Shown: piece by piece, positions 34,190-46,251 of the stretch | Position numbering within the stretch: the stretch's first letter is position 1 | How the letters are laid out: the number at the start of each line of letters is the position of its first letter | Origin: Pyronema omphalodes | Lineage: Eukaryota; Ascomycota; Pezizomycetes; Pezizales; Pyronemataceae | Length of the DNA: 64,000 nucleotides | Direction: 5' to 3' | Assembly: GCA_024516155.1 (NCBI GenBank) | Contig: JAJJXM010000009.1 | Span: 992,001-1,056,000 of the forward strand | Notes under the pieces: model-generated | Told to the model about the DNA's origin: nothing | Databases searched by the model: none | What the model saw: the letters and a program-made list of their open reading frames with translations, nothing else | Position numbers and translations under genes: made by a program

Positions 34190-34805
34190 TCTGAAAACAT
34201 ACATGCAGCATCTCCATGTTCCTAAAGTTCGGTGCTTCCGAGCTCATCCACAGGCAAAAGTTGATCTCTTGGAATGAGACCTCTTCGTCTACACAGAGGC
34301 CTCCGTTGGTAATTTCATACATACGTGTTGGTATGGCAAATTCCGTCATGGCATTGCCTAAGCCTGGTGACTGCCTTGGATGTGATATATCGGGCCCTAT
34401 AATGAGCCTGTATGTATCAAGGACAAACATAGCGAATCATGTATGCCGGTAGCTTGGACGCTTAAAAGATAGTAACATACCTTGAAGTTCTTTGGGCTAC
34501 TAGCACAGTGTTAAAGCACAATGATGATAGATGTCTGTACCTTCAGTCTTGATACTTCTAGCGGAGTCGCCGTGTCTGAACCCCGCATATAGCCGTGGGG
34601 AAATGTTGACCTGGTCGAGAGGCCACAGGAAGCTTCGAATAGCTGTCATCGTCAGAAGGTGATAAAAATAAGAAGGAAAGGAGCTCCATACAAAGGTGTA
34701 AACAGGACTCCGGAATGGTTCCGTTGGTGTCGTTTGGATCATCATGAAGCCATGTAATCCGCAGTGGTCAGTCATGAGCGGAGTGACAATCCCGCAGTCT
34801 TGATG
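34190..34805 (-). pseudogene. Remnant or unresolved multi-exon gene
   Basis: Three blocks on the minus strand read as protein and are joined by good introns. The block from about 34639 to 34520 has SFLWPLDQVNISPRLYAGF. A 17-nt mini-exon lies at about 34499-34482. The third block (about 34410-34205) has IIGPDISHPRQSPGLGNAM and EEVSFQEINFCLWM. The last two joins keep one frame. Upstream, the IIHQDCGIVTPLMTDHCGLH frame leads in, but no good donor joins it in the right phase. Family not recognised. Either a real gene with an undetected exon structure or a gene broken at its 5' side. Confidence 0.35.
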
Positions 34806-37800
34806 GATTATGATACAGTAAAAACTCTACAGTAGATCAAAGACCCACAGAAAATATCGTTCCATTTGCTCTTTCACCTCTGGCATCGGTTTTCCGGACA
34901 CTCTAGGTGGTTAAGCTCCGGTTCTTCCGCGGGAATTCTCGGACTATTCTATATGTCTTGGGAGCAGGCTTCGGATGAGTAACGATTTCTAGACCGAGCT
35001 TTTGAGCTTTGTTCTCTTTTGTTCGACAGTATAGCTGTAAACGAGCCGTTTTGTGGTCTCCGGCTCTGTCTCCATGGCTGCAGTAGTCTCTTGTCTCTCT
35101 CCAAAATGGTGAGTGCCTCACTATGATCACACGTCCAGTGAAACAGAGTCGACGGAGGACAATGTCCAGCTGACTGCTGGTCAAGAAAAACTTAGAATTG
35201 CTTGTTGTTGTAATATACTAGAATCTCGCTGCTAGAAGCATAATTTGTCTTAGTGTTACATTGCGATTGCTTCATGCCGAACAACACGGTTGTGTGTCGT
35301 CATACAACACAACAAGTGTAACCACGGAAGCTATCCATGACCAGTCAGTCGTACAACTCACAAGTCACCCATCTCCGGCTCCATCTAGAGTATATTCAAC
35401 ATCCCGCCCCCGCGCCGTTCAGAAACAATTGTCTGTGTGGAGCAAAGAGCAAATGTTTGTCGTCTTGCCGAATCCCAGACTCACCGGGCACGGATATCAT
35501 GCCAGAAGGCGGCGGAGGACAGCCTTTTTCGGCAAAGGCGAACAAGTCTATTTTCAGATCTGGGCACAAAATGTGGAGGTAAGCCTGGATGCTGTCGCTT
35601 TGACCAGTTGAGGGACTATGCGGAGGGCCCGGCCCACGGAGAGATAAGCCTTTTGGCAATAAGGTGGCATAGCTCAGACGGAGACTAAGGTTTCAAGATG
35701 GACCACGGACAGTGATCACCAACCCCCATTATACACCTGCCCACCAGAGTGAGGATCCGACCACTCCAACCCTCCAACGGACAAACTGCTGCAAGCGCAC
35801 ATGTACCGGTACCCATCGCCATCGTGCATCGCAGCTCGACTATGTATGCGAATGTATACATACTCCTGGGGGGAACAGCACGATTCTCTGATCGGAAAGC
35901 GTGCCGCTGCCGCAGCCCGAAAAGCGGACCGGCCTTCCTTTCGAAAAGTGGATCGGAGTTGTAAAATTGGGCCGGAGTTGAAGTTGCAAAAAATATACCG
36001 AAGCTTCCAAAAAAAAAAAACACCGAAGTTCCACAAAAAAATCTCCATGGAAGTTGTTGCCAGGTACGGAAAAAAGAAATCCGTGACAAAAAAATCAGTT
36101 TAGCTGTGATAAATGATTTACCCGTTTCATCGAGTGTTCACTTTTAAATAACAGCCAAAACTGTTTTCAGTCGGCATGCCGAAGGATCGCTCATATCCGC
36201 TTGCACTAAATGTGTAAAATGTATGAAACACAGACACATTAAAGGTGCTATATGCCCAACGGGTGTTGGTCTAACCGTCTAGCTATTCCGGTCCGATCGA
36301 TCGAGAGACATCTAGTCCTGTCTTGTTCGCTATCTCATTCTGAGGTACGCCCGGCGGCATGAGTCTATCGAGAAACACTCCCAGGTTTTGGGCTACATAG
36401 ATACGCCGGACTGAATCCAGCGAGACAACTCTAAAATGTTCGGAGGTAAGGCGGCGGCGTATATGGAAGGTTTTGCATTCCAATTCCGTTTTCGCTTTCG
36501 TATGCACGGCCGATCAGGCTGAGAACATATTCAATAGCCGTGGTGTCCACTTCGGAGAACCGATCGAAATGGAAGCCAGTGGGGACCCGACCGGATGGAT
36601 TATCGGTAACTACAACGATACACATATACTATGTATTTTCGCAAGAAGTTTTCCGTCCGTTCGTAACTGCATCCACGGAGGTAAATGCGCGGCGGCGCAC
36701 CTTCACCGGCAACAGCAACGGATGCCTACTTGTGCGTCAGGAAGTGGAGCCGGGTAGGTGCGTGGAACTGACATATGCTGTCACTCGGATAGTAAACTGT
36801 CACGGAGGATTGCCTGCTTTCGTTTTGACTTGGGGGTTTTTGATGACATGTAGATGCTGTGTCTTTGATAAGTATGGTGTCCCTAGCTTTAAAATGTATT
36901 TGAGAAAAAATAATATTGAAAAAAGGAAAGAAAAATTAATACTGGAATGTGGCTGGATGGCGCCTATCAGGTCTGATCAGTTGTGCACATACTCCTTTAA
37001 TGGCTGTTTCTCTCCAAGAAACCGGCGAGGAGAGGATTGGATATCATGTCATGATTATGGAAGACAAGTTAACTGTTATCAAAACGTTAAACCAAATCGG
37101 CTTGTTCCTTTTGTGTATGGTGATACGCAGGCTGGCAGCTGGCTGATGATGGACGGCTGATTGATACCTGATGGAACTGGCTCCAATTGGTCGGCGCCTG
37201 GGGCTTCAACATCGGAAATCCGTTGCAGCGGAGATGGATGTGCTCAACCGCCGGTACCGAAGGCTGGACAGGATAAGCACCGGTAATTCGTCTGTTTTAA
37301 CTGTTTTTGGTCCATCCGCGATGCAATGTGTGTGCGACGTCGACCCGACTACACAGATAGGTGACGTGCAGCAGAACTTTTTGCCTCGCTTCTTGCGACA
37401 CACATGCCCGACCCAGTAGTCCTCAACCGGAGAGTAGTATGTCTCGGAGGATTGGTGTGTCGGGTTTCTCCAAATGTTTTGACGGCGGGGTGTTCCCAAA
37501 GCGTCGATGATATTCAGATCATTTCTCACAAGCACCTGCGGCTACCCAACAATAGAGCTGCCGCCGCACCGCCGACACTCCGACATTTCGGCCAAGTGCG
37601 AACGACGGACTTGCACGTCATCTATCGATCCGGTAATGCTCCGCGGGGGGGGGGGGGGGGGGGGGGGGGTGAGAATGGAAGAGGGGGGGGGGGGTATGGT
37701 TGATGCTAACGAACGGGGTGGAGACCGTTATTGCCAATGCAGCATCAAAGTAAGTGCTCGTGCCCGTCTGGGTTGTGCGTTTGATAACTTTGATTGAAGG

Positions 37801-38397
37801 CCTTGGTATATCGCAAATTGTAGAGACTACGACGAATGGGGATGGGATTCCAGTGTAATTTGGGCGTAGTTTGTGATTTTGATTTTGATTTTGATTTTTG
37901 ATATGGTGCACCCTACCATAGTTTGTTCTGATTTTGATGGTTTTAGCGGAGCACCGATACTTGTATGGTGGCAGTCAATCTGTAGTTTGGGGGGGGGGGG
38001 GGGAGCCACATTGACGGTTCGTTTTGTATGGTGTACCGCGTCGGGCCCGTTGCTGGCGAGGCAAGGATTGACAGCCCACGTTGCGAGCCAATCGGCGGTT
38101 AGTCGCGAAGGGGAAAGAACAGACGCAGACTCGCGTAACCACAGGGCTGTATTTACTTTCTGGCTGGACGGATGGACGCAGACATAAAGACGGGGACGTT
38201 TCCAGAGCCGGGTTCATCACCAGCAGGAGCAGCAGAAGCAGCACCGCATTCAACGGCTTTGAGAGTCATAAATTACTTCGACAATTCAGCTTTTATAAAT
38301 TCGATACTGTTCACACTGTTTTAACACTTGACCATTCGACAATCACAATCATATTCACAGTTCATCACCCACACAATACATACAACACACATTCGAT
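34806..38397. other. Intergenic with long G tracts
   Basis: No supported gene. It contains G runs of 25 (37645-37669), 12 (37683-37694) and 15 (37989-38003) bases, and a repeated TGATTTTGATTTTGATTT stretch at 37873-37899. From about 38210 a leader with CACACAATACATAC words leads to the start at 38398. Confidence 0.5.
37645..37694 (+). repeat. Two G homopolymers, 25 and 12 bases, 13 bases apart
   Basis: Pure G runs separated by TGAGAATGGAAGA. They could form G-quadruplexes. Exact lengths may be affected by sequencing error. Confidence 0.8.
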
Positions 38398-39974
38398 ATG
38401 CATTCATCAACAATGCTTCAAACAATCTCCTTGGAGACTCCTTACCAAAGCCACAGACATCGCAAGATTACCGAACAGGAATTCGACAGTTACAAGAGGG
38501 AGATTGCACACCTTTACGTCAGTGAGAATTTGGAGTTGGATGAGGTCCGCAGGATCATGGCACAGAAATTCAAGTTTTATGGAAGGTGGGTTTTTTGTTC
38601 ATTGGAAAATGAAATAAAATATTCCAAAATAACTAACAAGAACAAAAAAGCCTACCCCAATACAAAAGACACCTAAGACAATGGAAACTCGAAAAGAAGC
38701 TCTCCAAGAGAGAAGTCATCCATCTCATCAAAAAATCCGACAAACAGACAAAATGCATTTACAACAACGCACACCTCAAACTCCGCAGAATCAGAAGCAC
38801 TGAATGCATGGGCAGAATTTCCCTAACTCGTAAGCCTCCACTCGGCCCCTCAAGCGAAATTTCACGATTTTCTAATCTAACAGCTGAAACAGCGGTAGTG
38901 TCAACTGTTGAATGCCGAAAGTCCTCGGACTCCGCTCCCGCCATGACGAACAGCCTAACTTCTGCAACCACGGAAACTTCTAGCACCCGCAGCACAGCTG
39001 TGCAGGCATCTGCGGAGACGAAAAGTGTTCTGGACTCGGCCGTCTCGTTTCTAGAGAGTTCGCGCTATGCACAAGCGCTAGAATGTCTCGACTCGGTTAT
39101 GGCGCAGCTCGGGAGCACCGACGCCTCCCCGGCTGTGGCCGATGCTACCGGCAATTACGGCTTAGCGCTCTTGGCGCACGGAGAATATGCCAAGGCACGC
39201 GAACACACCGAGCGAGCGCTAGCCGCCTTCGAGAAGACTGGTAACCATCGCCATGCCGCCGGTGCATCAAACAACTTGGGAGTTTTGCACGACCGTCAGG
39301 GTGATTACCAGGCTGCTCTTGAGGCCCACAAGCGTGCTTTGGCCGGATTTCAGCAACATGCCGCCAATACCGATCTTGCCGCCGACCCAGACATGGTCAA
39401 CACCCTCAACAACATGGGAATTGTCTACCGCAAGCAGGGTGACAGTGTCAGGGCTCTTGAGCATCACATTCGAGCTCTTGCTGGCTCGAGAAAGCTTGGA
39501 GACTACCAGGGCTGTGCTACTACCCTGAACAACATCGGAGTTGTTTTCTTCACTCAGGGAAACTTCAACGCCGCATGGGAATTCTACAACCGCTCTCTCA
39601 GCTACTACGAGAACAGTATTTTCGGAGAGAACGCTGATATGATGGCCACCTACCACAACATTGGTCTTCTTTTCGAATCAAACAAGTTTTATGCCAACGC
39701 CCTTCCTTACTACCAGCGGGCTTTGACTGGTTACAACAAGCTTTACGGAGACAACAGCCACGCCACCATTGGTACTCTCCGCAATCTTGCCAACGTTTGC
39801 TACAACTTGGGCAACTTTGAGAAGTGTGCAGAGATTTGCAGCAGGGAATTTGCAGCACGCAAGAAGGTTCTAGGAAAGAAGCACTGCGAGACGATCGCAG
39901 CACAGGAACGCATGGAGGAAGCAAAGGCAGCAGTTGAAAGGGTTGAGAAGGCAAAAGCCGCCGCAGCACTATGA
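38398..39974 (+). CDS. Clr5-domain protein with C-terminal TPR repeats
   Basis: Exons 38398-38585 and 38678-39974 (GTGGGT donor, TAAG acceptor) give 494 residues. The N-terminal Clr5 domain (about 20-80) reads ITEQEFDSYKREIAHLYVSE, with conserved LDEVRRIM and FYGRQWKLEKKL. It is split by the intron, so the frame starting at 38808 alone would miss it. A Ser/Thr-rich linker (about 110-175) follows. Then come at least six tetratricopeptide repeats (about 180-455), such as AGASNNLGVLHDRQGDYQAA and LNNMGIVYRKQGDSVRALEH, similar to kinesin-light-chain-type TPRs. Clr5 domains are named after a fission yeast silencing factor; the TPR array suggests protein-protein scaffolding. The protein ends in an Ala/Lys/Glu helix. 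The TPR part is richer in GC codons than the N-terminal part. Confidence 0.85.
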
Positions 39975-42481
39975 GAGCGCGGCTGGAGGGAGCTTGGACA
40001 GGTTGGAGGAGGAAACCGGAAAGGGCGTCGCCCTGATTAGAGTGGCTTGATCAACGCCATTCTGACCCGATACGCCCATCGCTTGAAAGACAATTCAGCG
40101 AAGCCTATCCGCAATCACGATTGTCGACACAAGCAGGCCAAGAAGAGATGGTTAGGCCGTTGCCACAGTGAAGGACTGGAAAAAGTGGACATTGCAGGTT
40201 AAAGGGTTTTGGAAACGAAAAAGTTAGGGTTATGTGTATATGTTACGATTATGGGATGGGATTGGTTAGCGGGTGGATTCCACTGGTTGGTTAGGTTTTT
40301 TTTGTTGTTATACATATCCATTGGATGCATATTTTGGGCGGAGTTTCTGGAATGGTCTTAGGATACCAATTGTTTACAGAAGAATACAAGAATCTCACAC
40401 AATATTTTGTCTTACGTTTGTCACCTGTGAAATCATAAGTAGTACCATGGTACAAATTAAACGCTTGTTTACTCCGCATGTCAAAAGTCACCGGTTCGTA
40501 CCTTCGGTTATCCCGGCTGACAAGCCATGGATATTCCTAGCTACTGGTGGACAAATGTTGACCAAAGGCGGGGGTTGTGAGTTCATCGGAGTAGAGCGAA
40601 AGTTGAAACAGTTGTCATTGTATGTAGATGTAATCTACTGGCGGAGACTTGTTGTCAATTTCATGACGCACAAATTATTGCCTCCGGACGAGGCGAAGTT
40701 ACAAGGAATGTAGACCATAAAACTTTCAATGAGCCATGAGGCAAACCAGACGGCATGTACCGTCATTCGTCAATATCACCGGTATACGTACGTACCGGCT
40801 GCAGTTTGCGTGGCTACATGTTCGTAACTACGGACGTTTCTACTGTTTTGGATGCTACATACGAGCACGCGCAGTTTTCGGTCTAATAATTCCGATCCTC
40901 AACAAACCTGCTTGTGAACTTTATCGTCACCACCCTAGCTACAGCAGTATACTCCAACTTGCATATCAGACGGAATAAGCCGTCTAAGGAGTCAGCCCAA
41001 CGGAACATGAAACGAACTTGCGCCGTAGGACCCGTTATGATCTCCGCTGGCGGTAAATCACTACCTTCACGTTACAACTAAAGCCTGCATGTGTGTGTAG
41101 CCGTTGCCCTCAAAGGGGACTTTCTCCGGCGCGGAGGTCCCGTTAATTGCGGCACAGACGGAGGCGGCTATGTGCGATAGGTGAGGAGTATTTCAATAAC
41201 CGAAATTCTGCAGGATCGTATAGGAATTTGCCATTTTCTTTGTACGGTCTTTGTGACGGGTTATGGAGCCATACGCCGAGGCCGAGCCTCGCAGGGATAT
41301 TCCGTGGTAGTGATATCTCATGATTCGAAAACACTGCAGCAGCCTCGAAATTTAAGAAATGATTACCACAGTGAAACTCATTGCAAGAACAGCTGATGAT
41401 AACAGTCGATTATTTTGTGGCTTTGAAGGATCAATGACCCAAGCGGTGGCGTGGCGGAATCAGTTCCGCAACATGTCAACATTTTAACAGAAACCCTGCA
41501 CCGGGCGATAAACAGTTTGAGGCTAGACTATCTATACGTATTCACGGTATCTTCCGTGGAAATTGATTTTCCCGGAGTGTTCTTCATGCGTGCTGATTAT
41601 CTCCAATAATTCAACTTCAAACGCCGGCTTATGAAAATCCGAGTGCGTTCTGATGATTACTGAACAGCCTTGCCATAACAGAACCGATAAACGTTAATTG
41701 CAGGGTCCTGAAGCGGAATACAACGGGACAAAATCAAAATCTGGAAGAACGTGTCAATCTATAAGCCCAGTCTTCTAGAAAACAGGTAGAAACGAAAAAT
41801 AAATGGGTTAACTTCTTGATGTGGACTAGCACATATTTCCCTGCCGGGATGCCGAGAACGCCGGATATTAAGTGCGTTAAACCCGGTGTTGGCATAATGA
41901 CCAGTCATCAGTTTTGATTATCGAAATAGATTTAGTTTGGATGTCGACGTCATATGTACATTCTATCTTCCATGTACTTTGTTCCAAACTTCTGTAGGCT
42001 TGGCTATTCAGCCCTATGCTCAACGCCTGAGCCCTAAGCCCGCTATCGTGTAATTGAGGTTCAAACCTTCAAGCCGAGGGTTTTCAAATCCCAGATCCAA
42101 TCAAATTACTGGGCAAATTTCTCGGTCGGGATTTTTGTCTCGTCTCGTCGCTTCGTTCCTTGCTTCAGGTATTACGTGTTCAAATCGGCAATTGCAAACG
42201 TCTATATATATTTTCAGTTTGACGGAGCGGCGATCCAAGCATTATCCCCACTCTTACACAGTGGGGCAGTATCATTATAAACATAGTCTCAACCAAACAA
42301 AGAAGTATTGCAATATGTACATATCTTCTCCTTTCCAAAATGGCCCCAGCTACAGCATATTTTTACTTCTTCTAGTCCACCTTCAAATACACCCGCAATT
42401 GGAAACCATAACCTTCGGTATATACAATTACCCCTTTAGCCAAAACCCTTAAATTCTCTTGGCGAAAGTATATTCAATTAA
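39975..42481. other. Intergenic
   Basis: 2.5 kb. The 146-codon frame at 40273-40713 and the 132-codon frame at 42054-42452 have no recognisable motifs and lie in flanks of real genes, so I treat them as chance. Nothing else seen. Confidence 0.4.
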
Positions 42482-43741
42482 TCACTGCATTCTTCCCTCT
42501 ATCTCCGAATCCACCTCCATGTCCATCTCCGCCTTTTCCTCCGTCTCCCATTCACTTTCAATATCCACCACCCTTGTAACCCTCAATCCATGAGCCACCC
42601 TTAAATGCATCTTCAGTTCCTCCACATCCATTTCCACACCACTAACACACTCCCGTGTTTGCTTATAACAAAACGGCACTCCCCCACAAACCGAAGCCCC
42701 ATTATAAACCCTCATCTCAACTCCCCCCTGTCGATGCTGCATCATCCCTCTTAGGTTAAGTTTCTGTAACTGAACCCTTTTTGTTTTTGACAATAGCTCT
42801 TTTCCCGGCTTTCGAAGCTTCGTGGAACGGAATGGTGTTATGTCAAGTTGACAGGCGTAGTAGACTTCATCATCCCCATCTCTATCATCCCCTTTATCAT
42901 CCCCATTATTTCCATTCTCCTGGCCATCTTCTTTGATCCCCTTCATACCCTCCATTCCCGCCACCTCTTCTATCCCCCGCAACCAAACCCCCGGATCACT
43001 AGGTGCCTCAGGATAAAACCTAGTAACCGGATGTCTAAACATCCCCGGTGGTTTCGCAACTACATAAACCGGCAAACCTGCCTTTATGGCAAGCCTGGAA
43101 TACATCGTTCGCTGTGAGGGAAGGTATTTCTCTTCTACAGCGTCGGCTGAGGGAAAGAGTTCATAGGGGAGGACTTGTGCATCGGCTGTGTTGAGGAAGG
43201 ATTTATGATGCCGGGGTTGAGGGTTTAGGCGAGACGGGGGAGAACGAATGGGGAGGGTTAGAGTACGTCTGGTTGTTGTTGAGGATGGAGAAGATCCAGA
43301 GGCAGACGTGAGTGCATCTTCCAGTTCCTTACTGGGGTTTACGATCTGGGTTGATATCACCGGGGCGATACGATCCTGGGGTGTTGTAGGAGGTGATATA
43401 TAAGGTAAGATAGGTGTAGAGATATTATAAGGGATAGTATATCGTATTCCGAGGTGTCGTTGTGCTGCGGATTGTCGTGAGAGTGATAGTGTTTTCCAGC
43501 GGTCGTAGTTGGCGTTGCGGGGTTTGGAGATGCCGTTGCTGGTTTTAGTAGTGTGGAGAAGGGTGTCGTTGTTTTTTGGAGGGGTTAGAGGAGTGGTTGC
43601 GCCCATGTTAACGGCACGTGTGGAGGTTGGTTGTTGTGTGATTGTTCTGATGTTGTTGTGGTGTTGTGATTCGTGGTGATGGTGTTGATATTGATCAGGG
43701 AATGCGGGGTAAGCTAGGTATGCGGGACTAAGTGAGCTCAT
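42482..43741 (-). CDS. Hypothetical protein with a Cys/His-rich C-terminal motif
   Basis: Single exon, 419 residues. Residues 1-190 are low complexity, rich in Thr, Ser, Pro and His (YQHHHHESQHHNN). A more conserved core starts near 195 (YLPSQRTMYSRLAIKAGLPV, GVWLRGIEEVAGM), interrupted by an Asp/Gly/Asn-rich loop (GNNGDDKGDDRDGDD). The C-terminal part has the spaced residues C-x4-C, C and then H-x4-H in VCGGVPFCYKQTRECVSG and LKMHLRVAH, a possible degenerate C2H2-like zinc site. The end is acidic. No signal peptide. Family not recognised; a nuclear role is a guess. Confidence 0.55.
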   Translation of the reverse strand: MSSLSPAYLAYPAFPDQYQHHHHESQHHNNIRTITQQPTSTRAVNMGATTPLTPPKNNDTLLHTTKTSNGISKPRNANYDRWKTLSLSRQSAAQRHLGIRYTIPYNISTPILPYISPPTTPQDRIAPVISTQIVNPSKELEDALTSASGSSPSSTTTRRTLTLPIRSPPSRLNPQPRHHKSFLNTADAQVLPYELFPSADAVEEKYLPSQRTMYSRLAIKAGLPVYVVAKPPGMFRHPVTRFYPEAPSDPGVWLRGIEEVAGMEGMKGIKEDGQENGNNGDDKGDDRDGDDEVYYACQLDITPFRSTKLRKPGKELLSKTKRVQLQKLNLRGMMQHRQGGVEMRVYNGASVCGGVPFCYKQTRECVSGVEMDVEELKMHLRVAHGLRVTRVVDIESEWETEEKAEMDMEVDSEIEGRMQ

Positions 43742-46094
43742 GTGATGGGTGACGACAGGTCATTGGTCAGCGCGATCAAGAAATGATAATTATTTTTCTA
43801 TGGATGGAAAAACATTCGTGAACAGAGTACTGGCACAAAAGTTTTCGTCTTCCAAGGGTTTGCTGCCAAAAATTATAATATTGCCGATGATATAATTTCA
43901 TCACCAGGCATTGGAAAAACGATTCTAATTCGAGAACCTCATTCAATTCACCAATATCACATTTGAGTATTCTCCTATTGAAATATTCATTGATGACGGT
44001 GTTTGAGGCTGCTACCTAAAACGTATTTTATTGCTATGCAAAATCTGTATGTGAAATAACCCGATGAGGCACCACGAGCTGATCCAACTTCACCTTTTCC
44101 TCATCAAACAACAATGCTTTATTAAACCAGTATTATGTTACAGTATAACATTCTTTAAAACCCCCGAAAAATTTCTTTCAAAGGATGAAAGTTTCTCACT
44201 TCTGTTTGAGCGATTTTCCAATAGCGATTTTGACTATGCCCGGTGTAATGGTATAAGGGTATTATGGTGCCAAATCATCGGCAACAAGTACCACACACAA
44301 TTGTGAATATAATTAAGTATAACTTTATACATAGTATCTTCCCTCCCTAATACAGCTTTGATGTGAATCTTATAAATTATGTATAAGCAATTATAGTGTG
44401 GATTTGCATAAAATCGACAAAACGGCGACTGCGAAAAGAAGCTCAAATAACACTGTACAAAGTCCTTTATCCCAAATCAGTAGGCACAATCCAGTTCAAA
44501 AAACTGGATATGATATATCATCAGAAGAGACAACCAAACATAACGTCAACTGCCCGCACCAAGTACTCAATTCTAATACGCTGTTAAGAAGTAGCTTTTA
44601 GATACACTGATCATCACTCGTATCGGTTGAGCCGTCTCACCGGATTTGGAATCAAATGTGATATTATTGTGGTTGATCTATGAAATATCCAAACAGAAAT
44701 AGACACGGATTATTACCCCCGAAGAATCACTTTATTGCCATTCACTGATAATAACATATCCAATGGATAACACCTACCGCTTATTTGTACAGATTTGTTA
44801 CATAGGTAGAATATACCTGAAAATCGGCCAGGAAACCATGAAATATTAGAGAAATTTCCGTAAGGCTATAGCAACGCTATAGCGGTTAGATTTTTATTGG
44901 CTTTTGTAGAAGACCGCAAACGTGTAGATTGCTTTGACTTCCCCAACTTAATTAACCGCGTTCTGGACCTCATGACACATGTAATAGAGAGTTACAACTT
45001 TTTGATGGATCGATTAGTACTATATTTTTCTGTAAAACAAAATAAAAAAAAGTGCTGCTGATTCCTCTACTGACTGATATCAGCTATCTTGTTTTGAAGC
45101 GTGAGAAAGCGCGGCTGCGCGGGTGATGTATTAACGAACTTTCCCTCTACCACCTACCTCTGATTTACGGAGATTATTGCAAAAACAATGAACCTTGCCA
45201 TAAATCGAAAAACTATACAGAACCGAAAGCTATAGGCTATCTACTTTTAAAGCCTGGGAGGGTGGCGGTAATTTTGCGTAGTCCTGGGACTTGCACCGCA
45301 CTCACTCACATCAGCTGTACACTCCACACGGAATAGTGCCTATCTCCTCCATCAACTATCTTCTATGTATTACTAAGCATCCAGAAATCTACAAACATTG
45401 AATCACAGAATAACTCTTCTAACCAACGGATCCCTCTCATTAATTTGGATCATAAGCTATCACCATGATTCGTCCTCCCCTAAAATACAACCACCATTTT
45501 GCATTGTATCAAAGCCTTATACCTTCGCTACTGCTACTAGCATACAGGCCAAAATCTTACCTGTGATTGATTTGGATGCTTAAGTTGTCTCAAAAAAATC
45601 ATACCCTTCGGGAGTTTGTAATATTTCTGCGGCTGAAGAAATAAAAGACCCAGTTGACCAAGATCTAATTACGACTCCTGGAGCGGAAGCATCAGGATGA
45701 TTACCAGGAGGTTTTTCGCGCCTTGTGGTGTTATCGGGTACGCTATACTTAGCAAGATTTGTCATTGATTTGAGTGTCTTAGGTACTTATAGTGGGTTTT
45801 TTGCTCATCCTCTCTTACGCATTGTGTCTATATATGTACTCGCGTTTCTCTCCCGCGCTGTGACTATTTTGTTTATCGTCCCAACCGCAGGGACTTCTTC
45901 TATATCGCTGTATGGAAGGATTCGCTGTTATTTACGTATTTCTCTTTCATTTGTGAAATGGAATGCAAAACTGTCCTACTTTTTTGCGTTGAATTTCTTG
46001 GTTGGCAGAGCAAGTGGACTTTTTGCTTCGATCGTATAAGGCACTTTATTTGTTTTTGTTTTATATTGACAAATATCATCCATCTAACATCAAG
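43742..46094. other. Intergenic, AT-rich
   Basis: No supported gene. A hydrophobic 104-codon frame at 45725-46039 could be a membrane peptide, but it has no homology signature and uses no intron. Confidence 0.4.
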
Positions 46095-46181
46095 GGTCGC
46101 TTAGCTCAGTTGGTTAGAGCGTGGTGCTAATAGCATAGCTAGAATACGCCAAGGTCGCAGGTTCGACCCCTGCAGTGATCA
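46095..46181 (+). tRNA. tRNA-Ile (anticodon AAT) with a 13-nt intron
   Basis: GGTCGCT acceptor stem pairs with AGTGATC (G-T wobbles), discriminator A at 46181. A box TTAGCTCAGTTGG and B box GGTTCGACCCC are present. The anticodon AAT is at 46129-46131. A 13-nt intron (46133-46145) follows position 37, the canonical site. Without it the anticodon loop is CTAATAA on a TGGTG/CGCCA stem. T5 at 46182 onward is the polymerase III terminator. CCA is not encoded, as is normal in eukaryotes. Confidence 0.95.
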
Positions 46182-46187
46182 TTTTTG
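46182..46187 (+). terminator. RNA polymerase III terminator of tRNA-Ile
   Basis: A run of five T directly after the discriminator base. Confidence 0.85.
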
Positions 46188-46251
46188 CATTCTCTTTCAT
46201 TTTGGCCAAAAATTAGATCTGCATCTATCTACACACGCCCCAACGCCGAAA

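Noticed and set aside
40273..40713. 146-codon frame 3' of the TPR gene
   Set aside because: No motif, no intron support, AT-rich flank.
42054..42452. 132-codon frame upstream of the hypothetical gene's stop
   Set aside because: Composition like non-coding DNA and no recognised motif.
45725..46039. 104-codon hydrophobic frame next to the tRNA
   Set aside because: Hydrophobicity alone; T-rich sequence gives this by chance.
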